From positions 62,001 through 126,000 of the forward strand of contig NZ_JALJCK010000016.1 in assembly GCF_022899355.1 (NCBI RefSeq): 64,000 nt of DNA, in the 5' to 3' direction. Positions 8,342 through 17,848 of the stretch are shown piece after piece. The position numbers and the translations under genes were made by a program. Under the pieces are notes generated by a model. The model worked only from the letters and a program-made list of their open reading frames with translations, was not told the origin of the DNA and ran no database searches. Source of the DNA: Shinella yambaruensis (lineage in GTDB: Bacteria > Pseudomonadota > Alphaproteobacteria > Rhizobiales > Rhizobiaceae). The number at the start of each line of letters is the position of its first letter. The first letter of the stretch is position 1.

Positions 8342-9814
8342 ATGATCGACAGACAGCAGCAGCAAAGCCGGCTCTCCAGCCTCAATGCGCGCGTGAAGCA
8401 GGACCTCGGCTATCTCAACTATCCGCCGGCCAACTGGTCGAAGCCGGTCACGACGGCCGACGGCGGGCCGGTCAGCGACGTCGTCGTCATCGGCGGCGGC
8501 ATGTGCGGCCTCGTCGCCTGGCATGCGCTGACGCGCGCCGGCATCGTCAACCTTCGTATCGTCGACCGCGCGCCGAAGGGGCTCGAGGGCCCCTGGCTCA
8601 CCTATGCCCGGATGGAGACGCTGCGCTCACCGAAGATCCTGCTCGGCCCGGCGCTCGGCGTCGCCTCGCTCAGCTTCCGGGCGTGGTTCACCGCGCTTTA
8701 CGGCGAGGGCGAATGGGAGGAGCTCTACCGCATCCCCCGACCCATGTGGATGGATTACCTGTCCTGGTATCGCGAGGTCATGGACGTCCCGGTCGAGAAC
8801 GACACGCATGTCACCCGCATCCTGCCGCGCGAGGACGGTCTTCTCGAACTCGAGATCGCCGGCGGCGCCCGTCCGTCGATCGTTACCCGCAAGCTGGTGA
8901 TGGCGACCGGCCGCGACGGCCTCGGCGAGCCGACGATCCCGGATTTCGTCAAGGGCATGGAGCGGCACAGGTCCTGGGCACACTCGGCCGACGAGATCGA
9001 TTTCGACCGGCTGAAGGGCAAGCGGGTCGTCGTCATCGGCGTCGGCGCCTCGGCGGTGGACAATGCGGCCGAAGCGCTCGAGCAGGGTGCCGGCGAAGTC
9101 CGCCTTCTCGCCCGCCGCAAGGAGATGCCGACGATCAACAAGCTCATGGGCATCGGCTCCTACGGCGTCATCGCCGGCTTCGCCGAGATCTCGCCGGAAT
9201 GGCGCTGGCGCCTGATGGACTATGCCGCCAAGCAGCAGACGCCGGCGCCGCACAATTCGACCCTGCGCGTCAGCCGTCACCCGAACGCCTATTTCCATTT
9301 CGGCTGCGCCATCGCCTCGATGAAGGAGGAAGACGGCGAGGTCGTAATCACCACCACGAACGGCCGCGTCTTCCGCACCGATTTCGTCATCCTGGGGACC
9401 GGCTTCTCGATCGATCCCATGAGCCGCAGCGAGCTTGCGCCCTACCAGGACAGGATCGCCTGCTGGGAGGACCGCTACGACCCGCCGGCGGGCGAGGAAA
9501 ATCCCGGCCTCGGCCGCTTTCCCTGGCTGAACGGCGATTTCTCCTTCACCGAGAAGGAGCCGGGCACGGCGCCCTGGCTGAAGGACATCCACTGCTTCAA
9601 CTACGGCGCCTCCGTCAGCGTGGGCAAGGTGAGCGGGGACATCCCGGCAATCAGCGAGGGCGCGCTCTGGCTCGCGCGCGGCGTCGCCGCCTCGCTCTTC
9701 ATCCGCGATGTCGATTATCACTGGGAAGCGCTGCTCGCCTACGAGAAGCCGGAACTCGACGGAACCGAGTGGACCGATGCGGACGCGCCGGTGCAGGCAC
9801 AGAAAACCGCGTGA
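8342..9814 (+). CDS. FAD/NAD(P)-binding flavin monooxygenase
   Basis: A 490-residue two-dinucleotide flavoprotein. An FAD fold VVVIGGGMCGLVAWHAL lies near residue 45 and an NADPH fold VVVIGVGASAVDNAAE near residue 225. This is the layout of flavin-containing/Baeyer-Villiger-type monooxygenases and related putative oxidoreductases. The ATG at 8342 follows an AGAG-rich leader 16 bp after the ATPase stop, so it belongs to the transporter operon. The two genes after it encode AhpD/CMD-fold proteins. The set suggests that the imported compound is oxidised and that peroxide or a reactive product is handled; this is inference. Confidence 0.82.
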   Translation: MIDRQQQQSRLSSLNARVKQDLGYLNYPPANWSKPVTTADGGPVSDVVVIGGGMCGLVAWHALTRAGIVNLRIVDRAPKGLEGPWLTYARMETLRSPKILLGPALGVASLSFRAWFTALYGEGEWEELYRIPRPMWMDYLSWYREVMDVPVENDTHVTRILPREDGLLELEIAGGARPSIVTRKLVMATGRDGLGEPTIPDFVKGMERHRSWAHSADEIDFDRLKGKRVVVIGVGASAVDNAAEALEQGAGEVRLLARRKEMPTINKLMGIGSYGVIAGFAEISPEWRWRLMDYAAKQQTPAPHNSTLRVSRHPNAYFHFGCAIASMKEEDGEVVITTTNGRVFRTDFVILGTGFSIDPMSRSELAPYQDRIACWEDRYDPPAGEENPGLGRFPWLNGDFSFTEKEPGTAPWLKDIHCFNYGASVSVGKVSGDIPAISEGALWLARGVAASLFIRDVDYHWEALLAYEKPELDGTEWTDADAPVQAQKTA

Positions 9815-9841
9815 ACGAACGCGCGAGATGAGGACACGCCC

Positions 9842-10342
9842 ATGACCGCCTCCCCCGCCGCCGATGTCATCGACACCATGCTCGGCCTCGACCGCTTCCC
9901 GGACCTGAAGGCGCTGCGCGAGCGACGCGGCAAGCTCAAGCACCTGACCCAGACGAGCTACGAGGCTGCCCTTCGCCCCGCCGAGCCGCGCAACTTCTCC
10001 TACGGCATGAGGGCGGCGCTTGCCGCGCGCATGGCCACGCTCTGGAAATCCGGTGAACTCGTCGCCCATTACCGGGCGCTTCTCGATGGCGAGGATCCGG
10101 CGTTGAGCGCCATCGCCGATCCGGGCACCGGCGCGGCCGATGCGGATGCGCGCCTTTCCGCGATCCTCGCCCATGTCGACCTGGTGACGCTCGCGCCCAA
10201 GGAGGCGACGCGCGCCAATATCGAGAAGCTGGCCGCCGCCGGCCTCGACGACCGCGATATCGTCACGCTCGCCGGCCTTATCGCTTTCGTCAACTACCAG
10301 GTGCTGGTCGTGGCCGGCCTCAAGATGCTGAGGGACAACTGA
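9842..10342 (+). CDS. CMD-domain protein (AhpD-like fold)
   Basis: A 166-residue all-helical protein in the carboxymuconolactone decarboxylase/AhpD superfamily, of the CMD-domain type found beside a second such protein in Agrobacterium and relatives. It lacks the CxxC redox pair seen in its neighbour, so it may act as a partner subunit rather than the catalytic one. It starts 27 bp after the flavin monooxygenase stop and ends 1 bp before the next start, so it is cotranscribed with both. No specific reaction is known to me for this subgroup. Confidence 0.7.
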   Translation: MTASPAADVIDTMLGLDRFPDLKALRERRGKLKHLTQTSYEAALRPAEPRNFSYGMRAALAARMATLWKSGELVAHYRALLDGEDPALSAIADPGTGAADADARLSAILAHVDLVTLAPKEATRANIEKLAAAGLDDRDIVTLAGLIAFVNYQVLVVAGLKMLRDN

Positions 10343-10343
10343 C

Positions 10344-10922
10344 ATGTCGGACGCCGTTCACGAATTCACCGTCGAGGCGCTCGACTGGAAGCCCTATGTC
10401 AGGCCGGTAGACCTGGACACGGCAACGCCCGAACAGCTGGACGCCTTGAAGGTCACGCCGTCCAACAAGAAGGTCTCAGCCTATGTGCTGGTGCTCGCCA
10501 ACGAGGCGGAGACGCTTCGCGAACGCACGCCGCTCTTCAACGACATCATGTACAGCGAGGGCGGGCTTTCGCGCGGCGGCCGCGAGATCGGCGCGCTCGC
10601 CGCCTCCTTCGTCAACCATTGCATCTACTGTGCCGCCGTGCATGCGGCCCGCTACATCCAGCTCGAGAAGCGGCCGGAGGTGGTGGAGGAAATCTACAGG
10701 AACGGTCTTGACGCCGACCTGCCGGAGTTCGAGCAGGCGCTTTTCAACTTCGGCGTGGACCTGACCGCCCATCCCGACAATGTCGGCACCTACCAGTTCT
10801 ACCACCTGCGCGAGACCGGCCTCGACGATCTCGAGATCCTCGACCTCATCCATTCGGTCGCGATCTTCGGCTGGGCGAACCGGTTGATGCACACGCTCGG
10901 CGAACCGCACCGGCAGGAATGA
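10344..10922 (+). CDS. Alkylhydroperoxidase (AhpD)-like protein
   Basis: A 192-residue AhpD/CMD-superfamily protein. The redox centre is visible as NHCIYCAAVHAARY: a CxxC pair followed by a histidine three residues on, as in AhpD and peroxidase-related proteins. Proteins of this type use the cysteine pair to reduce peroxides, or act as proton relays. It follows the CMD-domain protein with 1 bp between stop and start and its stop abuts the GTG start of a MATE exporter. It therefore belongs to the same operon as the importer and flavin monooxygenase. Confidence 0.78.
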   Translation: MSDAVHEFTVEALDWKPYVRPVDLDTATPEQLDALKVTPSNKKVSAYVLVLANEAETLRERTPLFNDIMYSEGGLSRGGREIGALAASFVNHCIYCAAVHAARYIQLEKRPEVVEEIYRNGLDADLPEFEQALFNFGVDLTAHPDNVGTYQFYHLRETGLDDLEILDLIHSVAIFGWANRLMHTLGEPHRQE

Positions 10923-12263
10923 GTGGAACAGCTTTCCCGCACTGACGGGGGCGGCGCCGTCCGCCCCTTCGACATCACCCATCGCGACGTCCTGACGATC
11001 GCGCTCCCGATGATGATCGCCTATCTGTCGAGCCCGCTGGTCGGGCTGGTCGCCACGGGCGTCATCGGGCAGCTCGGCGACGAGGCGCTCATCGGCGGCG
11101 TCGCCCTGTCGGCCGTCATCTTCGACGTCATCTTCGTCACCTTCAATTTCCTGCGCGGCGCCACGACCGGGTTCACGGCACAGGCGCTCGGGGCAGGCGA
11201 CAGGCACGCGGAACAGCGCATGCTGGCGAGCGGCCTGATCATCGCGCTCGTCGGAGGTCTCGCGCTCCTCGTCTTCCACAAGCCGCTTGGCGAACTCGGC
11301 CTTGCCGCGATGGGCGCGAGCGGGGCCGTCGCCGAGGCGGCATCGACCTATTTCGCCTGGCGCATCTGGTCGGCGCCCTTCGTGCTCTTCAATTTCGTCG
11401 TCTTCGGCTGGATCATCGGGCGCGGCGAGGCGCTCTGGGGCATGATCCTGCAGACGCTTCTGAACGGGATCAATGCCGGGCTCAGTATCTACTGGGTGCT
11501 GGGGCTGGACTGGGGCGTCGCGGGTGTCGCCGCCGCCTCGCTCGTTGCGGAAGCGGTGACGGCGCTCGCCGGCCTGTACCTCATCTGGAAGAAGACCGAT
11601 CCCAAGGCCTGGAGCCTGCCGGGTGCTGCGGCTTTCCGCCGGGCCTTCTCGGTCAATGGCGACATGATGATCCGCTCCTTCGCGCTGCTGATCGGCCTGT
11701 CGCTCTTCACCCGGCAGAGCGGCACGCTCGGCATCGAAATCCTCGCAGCCAACACGATCCTGCTGCGCTTTTATTTCTTCGGCGTCGCCTTCCTCGACGG
11801 GGTCGCGACGGCAGCCGAGCAGCTTGCCGGCAAGGCCGTCGGCGCGCGCTACCGCCCGGTCTTCGACCGGACGATCAGCCTGACGACGCTCTGGGGCTTC
11901 GTCTTCGCAGGGCTCGTCTCTCTCGCCTTCCTCGCCGCCGGCGACTGGGTGATCGGCATCACGGCACCGACGGAAGCGGTTTCCACGCTCGCCCATCTTT
12001 ACCTGCCCTATGTGGTGGCGCTGCCGATCTTCGGTATCGTCGCCTTCCAGATGGACGGCGTCTATATCGGCGCGACCTGGTCGAAGCAGATGCGCAACCT
12101 GATGCTGCTCTCGCTCGCGCTCTATCTCGTCGCCTGGAAGGTGCTGCCGGCGCATTTCGGCAATCACGGCCTCTGGATCGCGCTCATCCTGTTCCAGAGC
12201 GTCCGCAGCATTGCCTTCCGCTTCATGCTGCCCGGTCTGGCCGACCGTACCTTTCCCCGCTGA
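10923..12263 (+). CDS. MATE family efflux transporter (DinF-like)
   Basis: A 446-residue membrane protein with about 12 hydrophobic segments in two similar halves, starting at a GTG that directly follows the upstream TGA. The first segment TIALPMMIAYLSSPLVGLVA and the following FNFLRGATTGFTAQALGAGD are characteristic of the DinF branch of MATE exporters, which push cations or drugs outward with Na+ or H+. Being the last gene of an importer/monooxygenase operon, it may remove a toxic intermediate or the unmodified compound. The convergent neighbour begins only 6 bp downstream. Confidence 0.88.
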   Translation: MEQLSRTDGGGAVRPFDITHRDVLTIALPMMIAYLSSPLVGLVATGVIGQLGDEALIGGVALSAVIFDVIFVTFNFLRGATTGFTAQALGAGDRHAEQRMLASGLIIALVGGLALLVFHKPLGELGLAAMGASGAVAEAASTYFAWRIWSAPFVLFNFVVFGWIIGRGEALWGMILQTLLNGINAGLSIYWVLGLDWGVAGVAAASLVAEAVTALAGLYLIWKKTDPKAWSLPGAAAFRRAFSVNGDMMIRSFALLIGLSLFTRQSGTLGIEILAANTILLRFYFFGVAFLDGVATAAEQLAGKAVGARYRPVFDRTISLTTLWGFVFAGLVSLAFLAAGDWVIGITAPTEAVSTLAHLYLPYVVALPIFGIVAFQMDGVYIGATWSKQMRNLMLLSLALYLVAWKVLPAHFGNHGLWIALILFQSVRSIAFRFMLPGLADRTFPR

Positions 12264-12269
12264 CGCCAT

Positions 12270-12672
12270 TTAGCCGACCGGGAGACCCTGGAAAGACTTG
12301 ATCGTTTCGTCAAGACGCACCCATTCGTGTTTCGATTGTTCGAATACCGACATTGTCGGTGCGGCGAAGGCCGGATAGGCAAACGAGCCGACGGCCACAC
12401 CGATCCAGGAGGGCGAGGCATCGGCCTTCCAATAGACCGTCGAACCGCAGCGGGCAAAAATGCATCCGGACATTGCGGCCACTGTCGGCAATGCGGATGA
12501 ACTCCGTGGACGGTCCGGATATCTCGACACAGTCGATCGGGTAGAACGCATTGGCGCTGAACGGCGCGCCGGTTCTTCGCTGGCAAGCGAAGCAGTGACA
12601 CAGGGCGGTCAATTGTGGCGGTTCGCTGAATGTCAGTCTCAGGGTACCACAGGCGCATTGGGCATCGACCAT
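12270..12672 (-). pseudogene. GFA family protein, broken by a frameshift
   Basis: Two overlapping frames together make one glutathione-dependent formaldehyde-activating (GFA)-like protein. The first, from ATG 12672 with GGAGG 7 nt upstream, reads MVDAQCACGTLRLTF and CHCFACQRRTGAPFSANAF, the usual zinc-ligand cysteines, up to RNVRMHFC. The normal continuation, ARCGSTVYWKADASPSW and on to the stop, is in another frame. The shift lies near 12455-12465, close to a TTTTT-GCCC run on the minus strand, and looks like the loss of one base. It could be a true mutation or a sequencing error at the homopolymer. The family binds zinc; true formaldehyde activation is proven for few members. Confidence 0.75.
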
Positions 12673-12947
12673 GGAAATTCCTCCCGCTTGCGTGGTCAAA
12701 TTTTGCTGATTGAGGGCTGAAGTGCAGGTCGGAACCGCAAGTCCTTGCGGTCGACGATGCGAAGGGGCCGAAGCCTGATAGGTTTCAGGCTAGCCAGAAC
12801 AGCAAGATAGAGCGAGGGAATGCCGAGGTCCAGAGGCTTACGGACGTTTCTGCCCGTCTGCCTTTCACGAGACTCATAGGGAGTATAGCGGCCGCACGGT
12901 CGGCGGTTCTGAAGGATATCAGACCGCCGACCGTGTCAAACGGTGAC

Positions 12948-14381
12948 CTAGGCCAGCGCTGGCAGCAACTGATCGATGCTTTTCTTGGCATCGCCATAGA
13001 ACATGCGTGTGTTGTCCTTGAAGAAGAGCGGGTTCTCGATGCCGGAATAGCCGGTGCCCTGGCCGCGCTTGGAGACGAACACCTGCTTTGCCTTCCACAC
13101 TTCCAGCACCGGCATGCCGGCGATCGGCGAGTTCGGGTCCTCCTGCGCCGCCGGATTGACGATGTCGTTCGAGCCGATGACGATGACGACGTCGGTGTTG
13201 GCGAAGTCCTCGTTGATCTCGTCCATTTCCAGCACGATGTCGTAGGGCACCTTGGCTTCGGCCAGCAGCACGTTCATATGCCCCGGCAGACGGCCGGCGA
13301 CGGGGTGGATGGCGAAGCGCACCGTCTTGCCGGCAGCCCGCAGCTTGCGCGTCAGTTCGGAGACCGATTGCTGGGCCTGCGCCACCGCCATGCCGTAGCC
13401 CGGCACGATGACGATGCTGTCGGCTTCGTTGAGCGCGGCGGCGACGCTTTCCGCGTCGATGGCGACCTGCTCGCCCGTGATCTCCATCGCCGGCCCCGTC
13501 GTCGCGCCGAAGCCGCCGAGGATGACCGAGACGAAGGAGCGGTTCATCGCCTTGCACATGATGTAGGAGAGGATCGCACCGGAAGAACCGACCAGCGCGC
13601 CGGTGACGATCAGGAGATCGTTGCCAAGCGTGAAGCCGATGGCCGCGGCCGCCCAGCCGGAATAGCTGTTCAGCATCGAGACCACAACCGGCATGTCGGC
13701 GCCGCCGATGCCCATGATCAGGTGATAGCCGATGAAGAAGGCGGCGAGCGTCATCAGGATGAGCGTCCATGCGCCCGCGCCGTTGACATAGAGGATGAGC
13801 AGGACGAGCGAGAGGATCGCCGCGCCGGCATTGAGGACATGCCCGCCTGGCAGCTTCTTCGCCTTGCCGTCCACCTTGCCGGCCAGCTTGCCGAAGGCGA
13901 CGACCGAGCCGGTGAAGGTGACCGCGCCGATGAACACGCCGAGGAACACCTCGACCTTCAGGATCGTGAGCTCCACCGGCGCCTTGTGGGCGAGGAGCGC
14001 GGCAAAGCCGGTCAGCGCGGCGCGGCCGGCTTCATCGAGGCTTGCGACATGCGCCGCCTCGATATGGGCGTTGAAGCCGATGAAGACGGCGGCAAGGCCG
14101 ACGAAGGAGTGCAGCGCGGCGACGAGCTGCGGCATCTCGGTCATCTGCACGCGCGAGGCGACGAAATAACCGAGCACGGCGCCGCCGGCGATCATCAGCA
14201 CGATGATGAACCAGTTGCCGACATCGGGCCCGAAGACCGTGGCGACGACGGCGAGTGCCATGCCGACGATGCCGTACCAGACAGCGCGCTTGGCGCTTTC
14301 CTGGCCGGAAAGGCCGCCGAGGGAGAGGATGAAGAGAACAGCAGCCGCGATATAGGCGGCCGAAACGATACCGATGGTCAT
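12948..14381 (-). CDS. pntB: NAD(P) transhydrogenase subunit beta
   Basis: A 477-residue PntB. The N-terminal half is a multi-pass membrane domain (proton channel, part of dII) and the C-terminal half is the NADP(H)-binding dIII, seen in the [16 protein letters not shown] loop and in [14 protein letters not shown]. The complex in the inner membrane moves hydride from NADH to NADP+ using the proton gradient. Length and domain order match the two-subunit type. It follows pntA by 16 bp on the same strand and is the last gene of that pair. A transhydrogenase on an accessory replicon would boost NADPH for the monooxygenases and dehydrogenases nearby. Confidence 0.95.
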   Translation of the reverse strand: MTIGIVSAAYIAAAVLFILSLGGLSGQESAKRAVWYGIVGMALAVVATVFGPDVGNWFIIVLMIAGGAVLGYFVASRVQMTEMPQLVAALHSFVGLAAVFIGFNAHIEAAHVASLDEAGRAALTGFAALLAHKAPVELTILKVEVFLGVFIGAVTFTGSVVAFGKLAGKVDGKAKKLPGGHVLNAGAAILSLVLLILYVNGAGAWTLILMTLAAFFIGYHLIMGIGGADMPVVVSMLNSYSGWAAAAIGFTLGNDLLIVTGALVGSSGAILSYIMCKAMNRSFVSVILGGFGATTGPAMEITGEQVAIDAESVAAALNEADSIVIVPGYGMAVAQAQQSVSELTRKLRAAGKTVRFAIHPVAGRLPGHMNVLLAEAKVPYDIVLEMDEINEDFANTDVVIVIGSNDIVNPAAQEDPNSPIAGMPVLEVWKAKQVFVSKRGQGTGYSGIENPLFFKDNTRMFYGDAKKSIDQLLPALA

Positions 14382-14397
14382 GATGCAAATCCCCCGA

Positions 14398-15981
14398 TCA
14401 CGACTTCTGGAACATGGCGAGCATGCGCCGGGTGACGAGGAAGCCGCCGACGATGTTGATCGTGGCGATCAGCACCGAGAGCGCCGCCAGGATAACCACC
14501 AGCCCATTGCCTGAGCCGACCTGCAGCAGCGCGCCGAGGATGACGATGCCGGAGATGGCATTGGTGACGGCCATCAGCGGCGTGTGCAGCGAATGCGAGA
14601 CGTTCCAGATCACCTGGAAGCCGACGAAGCAGGCGAGCACGAAGACGATGAAGTGGCTCATGAAGGCCGACGGTGCGAAGGCTCCGACGATCAGCATGAG
14701 CGCCGTGCCAACGGCGAGCAGTACAAGCTGGTTCTTCGTCTCGGCCTTGAAGGCGGCAGCTTCCGCCGCACGCTTTTCCTCCGGCGTCGGCTCCTTCACC
14801 TTCTCCTTCGGTTTCTGCGCGGCGATGGCCGCGATCTTCGGCGGCGGTGGAGGCCAGGTGATCGCGCCCTCGAAGGTGACGGTCGCCCCGCGGATGACGT
14901 CGTCCTCCATATTGTGCACGATGACGCCGTCCTTGCCGGGCGTCAGGTCCGTCAACATGTGGCGGATGTTCGTGGCGTAGAGGGCCGAGGACTGCGCGGC
15001 CATGCGGCTCGGGAAGTCCGTATAGCCGATGACGGTGACGCCGTTGTCCGAGACGACCTTCTGGTCGGCGACCGTCAGGTCGCAGTTGCCGCCGCGCTCG
15101 GCGGCAAGGTCGACCACGACGGAGCCCGGCTTCATCGCCGCCACCATGTCGTCCAGCCACAGTTTCGGCGCGTCACGGCCGGGGATGAGCGCCGTGGTGA
15201 TGACGATGTCCATCTGCGGGGCCAGTTCGCGGAACTTGGCGAGCTGCTTCTCGCGGAACTCGGGCGTCGACGGGGCGGCATAGCCGCCGGTCGCCGCGCC
15301 GTCCTGTTGCGCACCACCGTCGAAGTCAAGATAGACGAACTCGGCGCCCATGCTCTCGATCTGCTCGGCCACTTCCGGCCGCACGTCGAAGGCATAGGTC
15401 TGCGCGCCGAGCGAGACGGCGACGCCGATGGCGGCAAGGCCTGCTACGCCAGCGCCGATGACCAGCACCCTGGCCGGCGGCACCTTGCCGGCGGCCGTGA
15501 TCTGGCCGGTGAAGAAGCGGCCGAAATGGTTGCCCGCCTCGATCACCGCGCGGTAGCCGGCGATGTTGGCCATCGAGGACAGTGCGTCCATCTTCTGCGC
15601 CCGCGAGATACGCGGCACCATGTCCATCGCGATGACATTGGCGCCCTTCGAACGGGCCTGTTCCAGCAGCTCGCCGTTCTGGCCGGGATGGAAGAACGAG
15701 ATCAGCGTCTGGCCTGCCGACAGAAGGTCGACTTCCGCCGTCGTCGGCGGGCGGACTTTGACGATGACGTCGGACGCCGCGACCAGCGCAGCCGCATCCG
15801 CGACCACCGTCACCCCGGCCGCGCGATACGCCGCGTCCGAAATGCCGGCGGCCTCGCCTGCGCCCGCCTCGACGAAACACACATATCCAAGCTTTCGAAG
15901 CTGAACCGCACTGTCAGGCGTCAGCGAAACGCGCGACTCTCCAATGGCCAGCTCCCTGAGAGCTCCAACCTTCTGTCCCAT
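14398..15981 (-). CDS. pntA: NAD(P) transhydrogenase subunit alpha
   Basis: A 527-residue PntA of the fused form. The NAD(H)-binding dI comes first ([20 protein letters not shown], nucleotide loop [20 protein letters not shown] near residue 170). A charged, proline-rich linker ([15 protein letters not shown]) and three or four C-terminal membrane segments of dII follow. Some alphaproteobacteria split this subunit into two genes; here it is one chain as in enterobacteria. The start at 15981 is preceded by GGAAGAG. It is the first gene of the pntAB operon. Confidence 0.95.
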   Translation of the reverse strand: MGQKVGALRELAIGESRVSLTPDSAVQLRKLGYVCFVEAGAGEAAGISDAAYRAAGVTVVADAAALVAASDVIVKVRPPTTAEVDLLSAGQTLISFFHPGQNGELLEQARSKGANVIAMDMVPRISRAQKMDALSSMANIAGYRAVIEAGNHFGRFFTGQITAAGKVPPARVLVIGAGVAGLAAIGVAVSLGAQTYAFDVRPEVAEQIESMGAEFVYLDFDGGAQQDGAATGGYAAPSTPEFREKQLAKFRELAPQMDIVITTALIPGRDAPKLWLDDMVAAMKPGSVVVDLAAERGGNCDLTVADQKVVSDNGVTVIGYTDFPSRMAAQSSALYATNIRHMLTDLTPGKDGVIVHNMEDDVIRGATVTFEGAITWPPPPPKIAAIAAQKPKEKVKEPTPEEKRAAEAAAFKAETKNQLVLLAVGTALMLIVGAFAPSAFMSHFIVFVLACFVGFQVIWNVSHSLHTPLMAVTNAISGIVILGALLQVGSGNGLVVILAALSVLIATINIVGGFLVTRRMLAMFQKS

Positions 15982-16162
15982 TTCTCTTCCCGGCAGAGCC
16001 GGCCTCTTGTGTAGGCATGTGTTCCGAAAATCGCCGAGAGGTGATCGCGCAGCGGTGTGCCCCCGGCGATGCTTGCCGGCATCTTTCCAGCGAAACGGCG
16101 ATCACTGGTGATGCGAAGACGCCGAGCGCGTGGTCCCGCAGGCTGTTCCCTAGCGGCCTGCC

Positions 16163-16963
16163 CTAGTGAGCAACCAGAATGCCCTTGGCCTCGAAGATGT
16201 CGCGGATCTTGCGGACATAGCCGTGATAGTCCTTGTTCTCGTGTATCCGGCTCCACTGACGGGGGCGAGGCATGTCGATATTGAGATCAAGGTCGACGCG
16301 GCCCGGGCGGGGCGACATGACCAGCACGCGATCCGCCAGGAACACCGCCTCGTCGATGCCGTGGGTGATGAAAAGCACGGTGTTGCCGAGCCGCATCCAC
16401 ATGGCCTGGAGATCCATGATCATCTGTTCGCGCGTCAGCGCATCAAGTGCGCCGAACGGCTCGTCCATGAGCAGGAGACCGGGCTCCTGGATCAGCGCAC
16501 GGCAGATCGCCACACGCTGGCGCATGCCGCCGGACAGTTCCGAAGGATACTTGTTGCCGAACCCTTCGAGCCCGACCTGGGCCAGCAGTTCCTCCGCGCG
16601 GCTGCGGTATCGCGCCACATCCAGCCTCTTGATCTCGATGGGCAGCAGAATGTTTTCGAGCACGGTGCGCCAATAGAGCAGAAGATCGGACTGGAAGACG
16701 ACGCCGATCTTGGGATGCGGTTTGTTGATGGTCTCCCCATCGATGGCGATCGTGCCGGTCGATGCGCCCGTCAGGCCTGCCAGCAGCGAAAGGAGCGTGC
16801 TCTTGCCGCAGCCGCTCGGGCCGACCACGGCGACAAAGGTGCCGGGCTCGAACTTCAGGTCGATCTTGTCGAGGGCCACGACATCTTCGTCTTCACGCGT
16901 CTTGTAGATCTTCGAGAGCCGGGCGATGTCGACCGCCGCACCCGCCTGGATAATAACATTCAT
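16163..16963 (-). CDS. ABC transporter ATP-binding protein, SsuB/TauB type
   Basis: A 266-residue importer ATPase. Walker A GPSGCGKST, signature LSGGMRQRVAICRAL, Walker B LLLMDEPFGALD and the switch FITHGIDEAV are all present. This short form without a TOBE domain is typical of nitrate/sulfonate/taurine/pyrimidine-precursor importers. It is the third gene of an operon that begins with the binding protein at 18844 and the permease at 17841, and would power that importer. Confidence 0.9.
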   Translation of the reverse strand: MNVIIQAGAAVDIARLSKIYKTREDEDVVALDKIDLKFEPGTFVAVVGPSGCGKSTLLSLLAGLTGASTGTIAIDGETINKPHPKIGVVFQSDLLLYWRTVLENILLPIEIKRLDVARYRSRAEELLAQVGLEGFGNKYPSELSGGMRQRVAICRALIQEPGLLLMDEPFGALDALTREQMIMDLQAMWMRLGNTVLFITHGIDEAVFLADRVLVMSPRPGRVDLDLNIDMPRPRQWSRIHENKDYHGYVRKIRDIFEAKGILVAH

Positions 16964-17013
16964 GGGATTACCTCATTGAATCTTCATTGCTTCGCCAGCC
17001 GCGGGCGGCCTGC

Positions 17014-17841
17014 TTACTTAGTGTCGCGCTTGTAGGTGACGCGGCTCTCGACGAAGTCGATGACGAAATAGAGCATCACACCCAGGCCGGAGATGGCGAC
17101 GACGGTCGCGAAGTTCAGCGTGGTATCGAACAGGGAATTGGCCTGGAGCTGCAGATAGCCGAGGCCGCGTTCGGCGGCGACGTATTCGCCGATGACCGCC
17201 CCGATGACGGCAAGCGACACCGCCACCTTGAAGCCACCGAATATGTTCGGCAGCGCGGCCGGCAGGCGCACCTTGAAGAAGGTCTGCCATTCGCTGGCGC
17301 CCATGGAGCGGACCAAGTTGACGAGGTTCTTGTCCAGCGCCTGGAGGCCGACCACCGTCGAGATGACGATGGGAAAGAACGAGATCAGAAAGGCGAGCGT
17401 GATCTTCGGCGCCCAGCCATAGCCCAGATACAGCACCAGCAGCGGTGCCAGCGCCACCTTCGGCACCGTCTGCAGCGCGACCAGGATCGGATAGATGGCA
17501 CGTTCGAACGCGCGCGAGTAGAAGATCGCGAGCGCCAGGGGAATGCCGACGAGCACGCCCATCGCAAATCCGGAGACGACTTCGAAAAGGGTCACATAGG
17601 CATGGCTGGCGAGCAGAGGAAGCTCGTTGACGATACGCGTCGCGATGGCCACCGGCGTCGGCAGGACGAATTCCGAAAGTCCGGAAAGCGGAACCAGGAC
17701 CTGCCACGCCCCAAGCAACAGGGTTGCGAGAATGATCGCCGAATAGCGTTCGAGCCATGGCCCCCGCGATTTCTTCCTGCGCATGGCCTTATCCTGTTTT
17801 GACTGGGCGCGATCGGCGCCGAATACATTCGTGCTCGCCAC
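17014..17841 (-). CDS. ABC transporter permease, SsuC/TauC type
   Basis: A 275-residue inner-membrane permease with about six hydrophobic segments. The EAA-type loop is visible as LVRSMGASEWQTFFKVRLP (about residues 180-200). The first codon appears to be the GTG at 17841, with GAGG 5 nt upstream; the ATG 19 codons later, just before RRKKSRGPWLE, is an alternative. It sits 7 bp after the stop of the binding protein and 50 bp before the ATPase, so it is the channel of the same importer. A homodimer is expected for this family. Confidence 0.88.
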   Translation of the reverse strand: MASTNVFGADRAQSKQDKAMRRKKSRGPWLERYSAIILATLLLGAWQVLVPLSGLSEFVLPTPVAIATRIVNELPLLASHAYVTLFEVVSGFAMGVLVGIPLALAIFYSRAFERAIYPILVALQTVPKVALAPLLVLYLGYGWAPKITLAFLISFFPIVISTVVGLQALDKNLVNLVRSMGASEWQTFFKVRLPAALPNIFGGFKVAVSLAVIGAVIGEYVAAERGLGYLQLQANSLFDTTLNFATVVAISGLGVMLYFVIDFVESRVTYKRDTK

Positions 17842-17848
17842 CTTAGCC

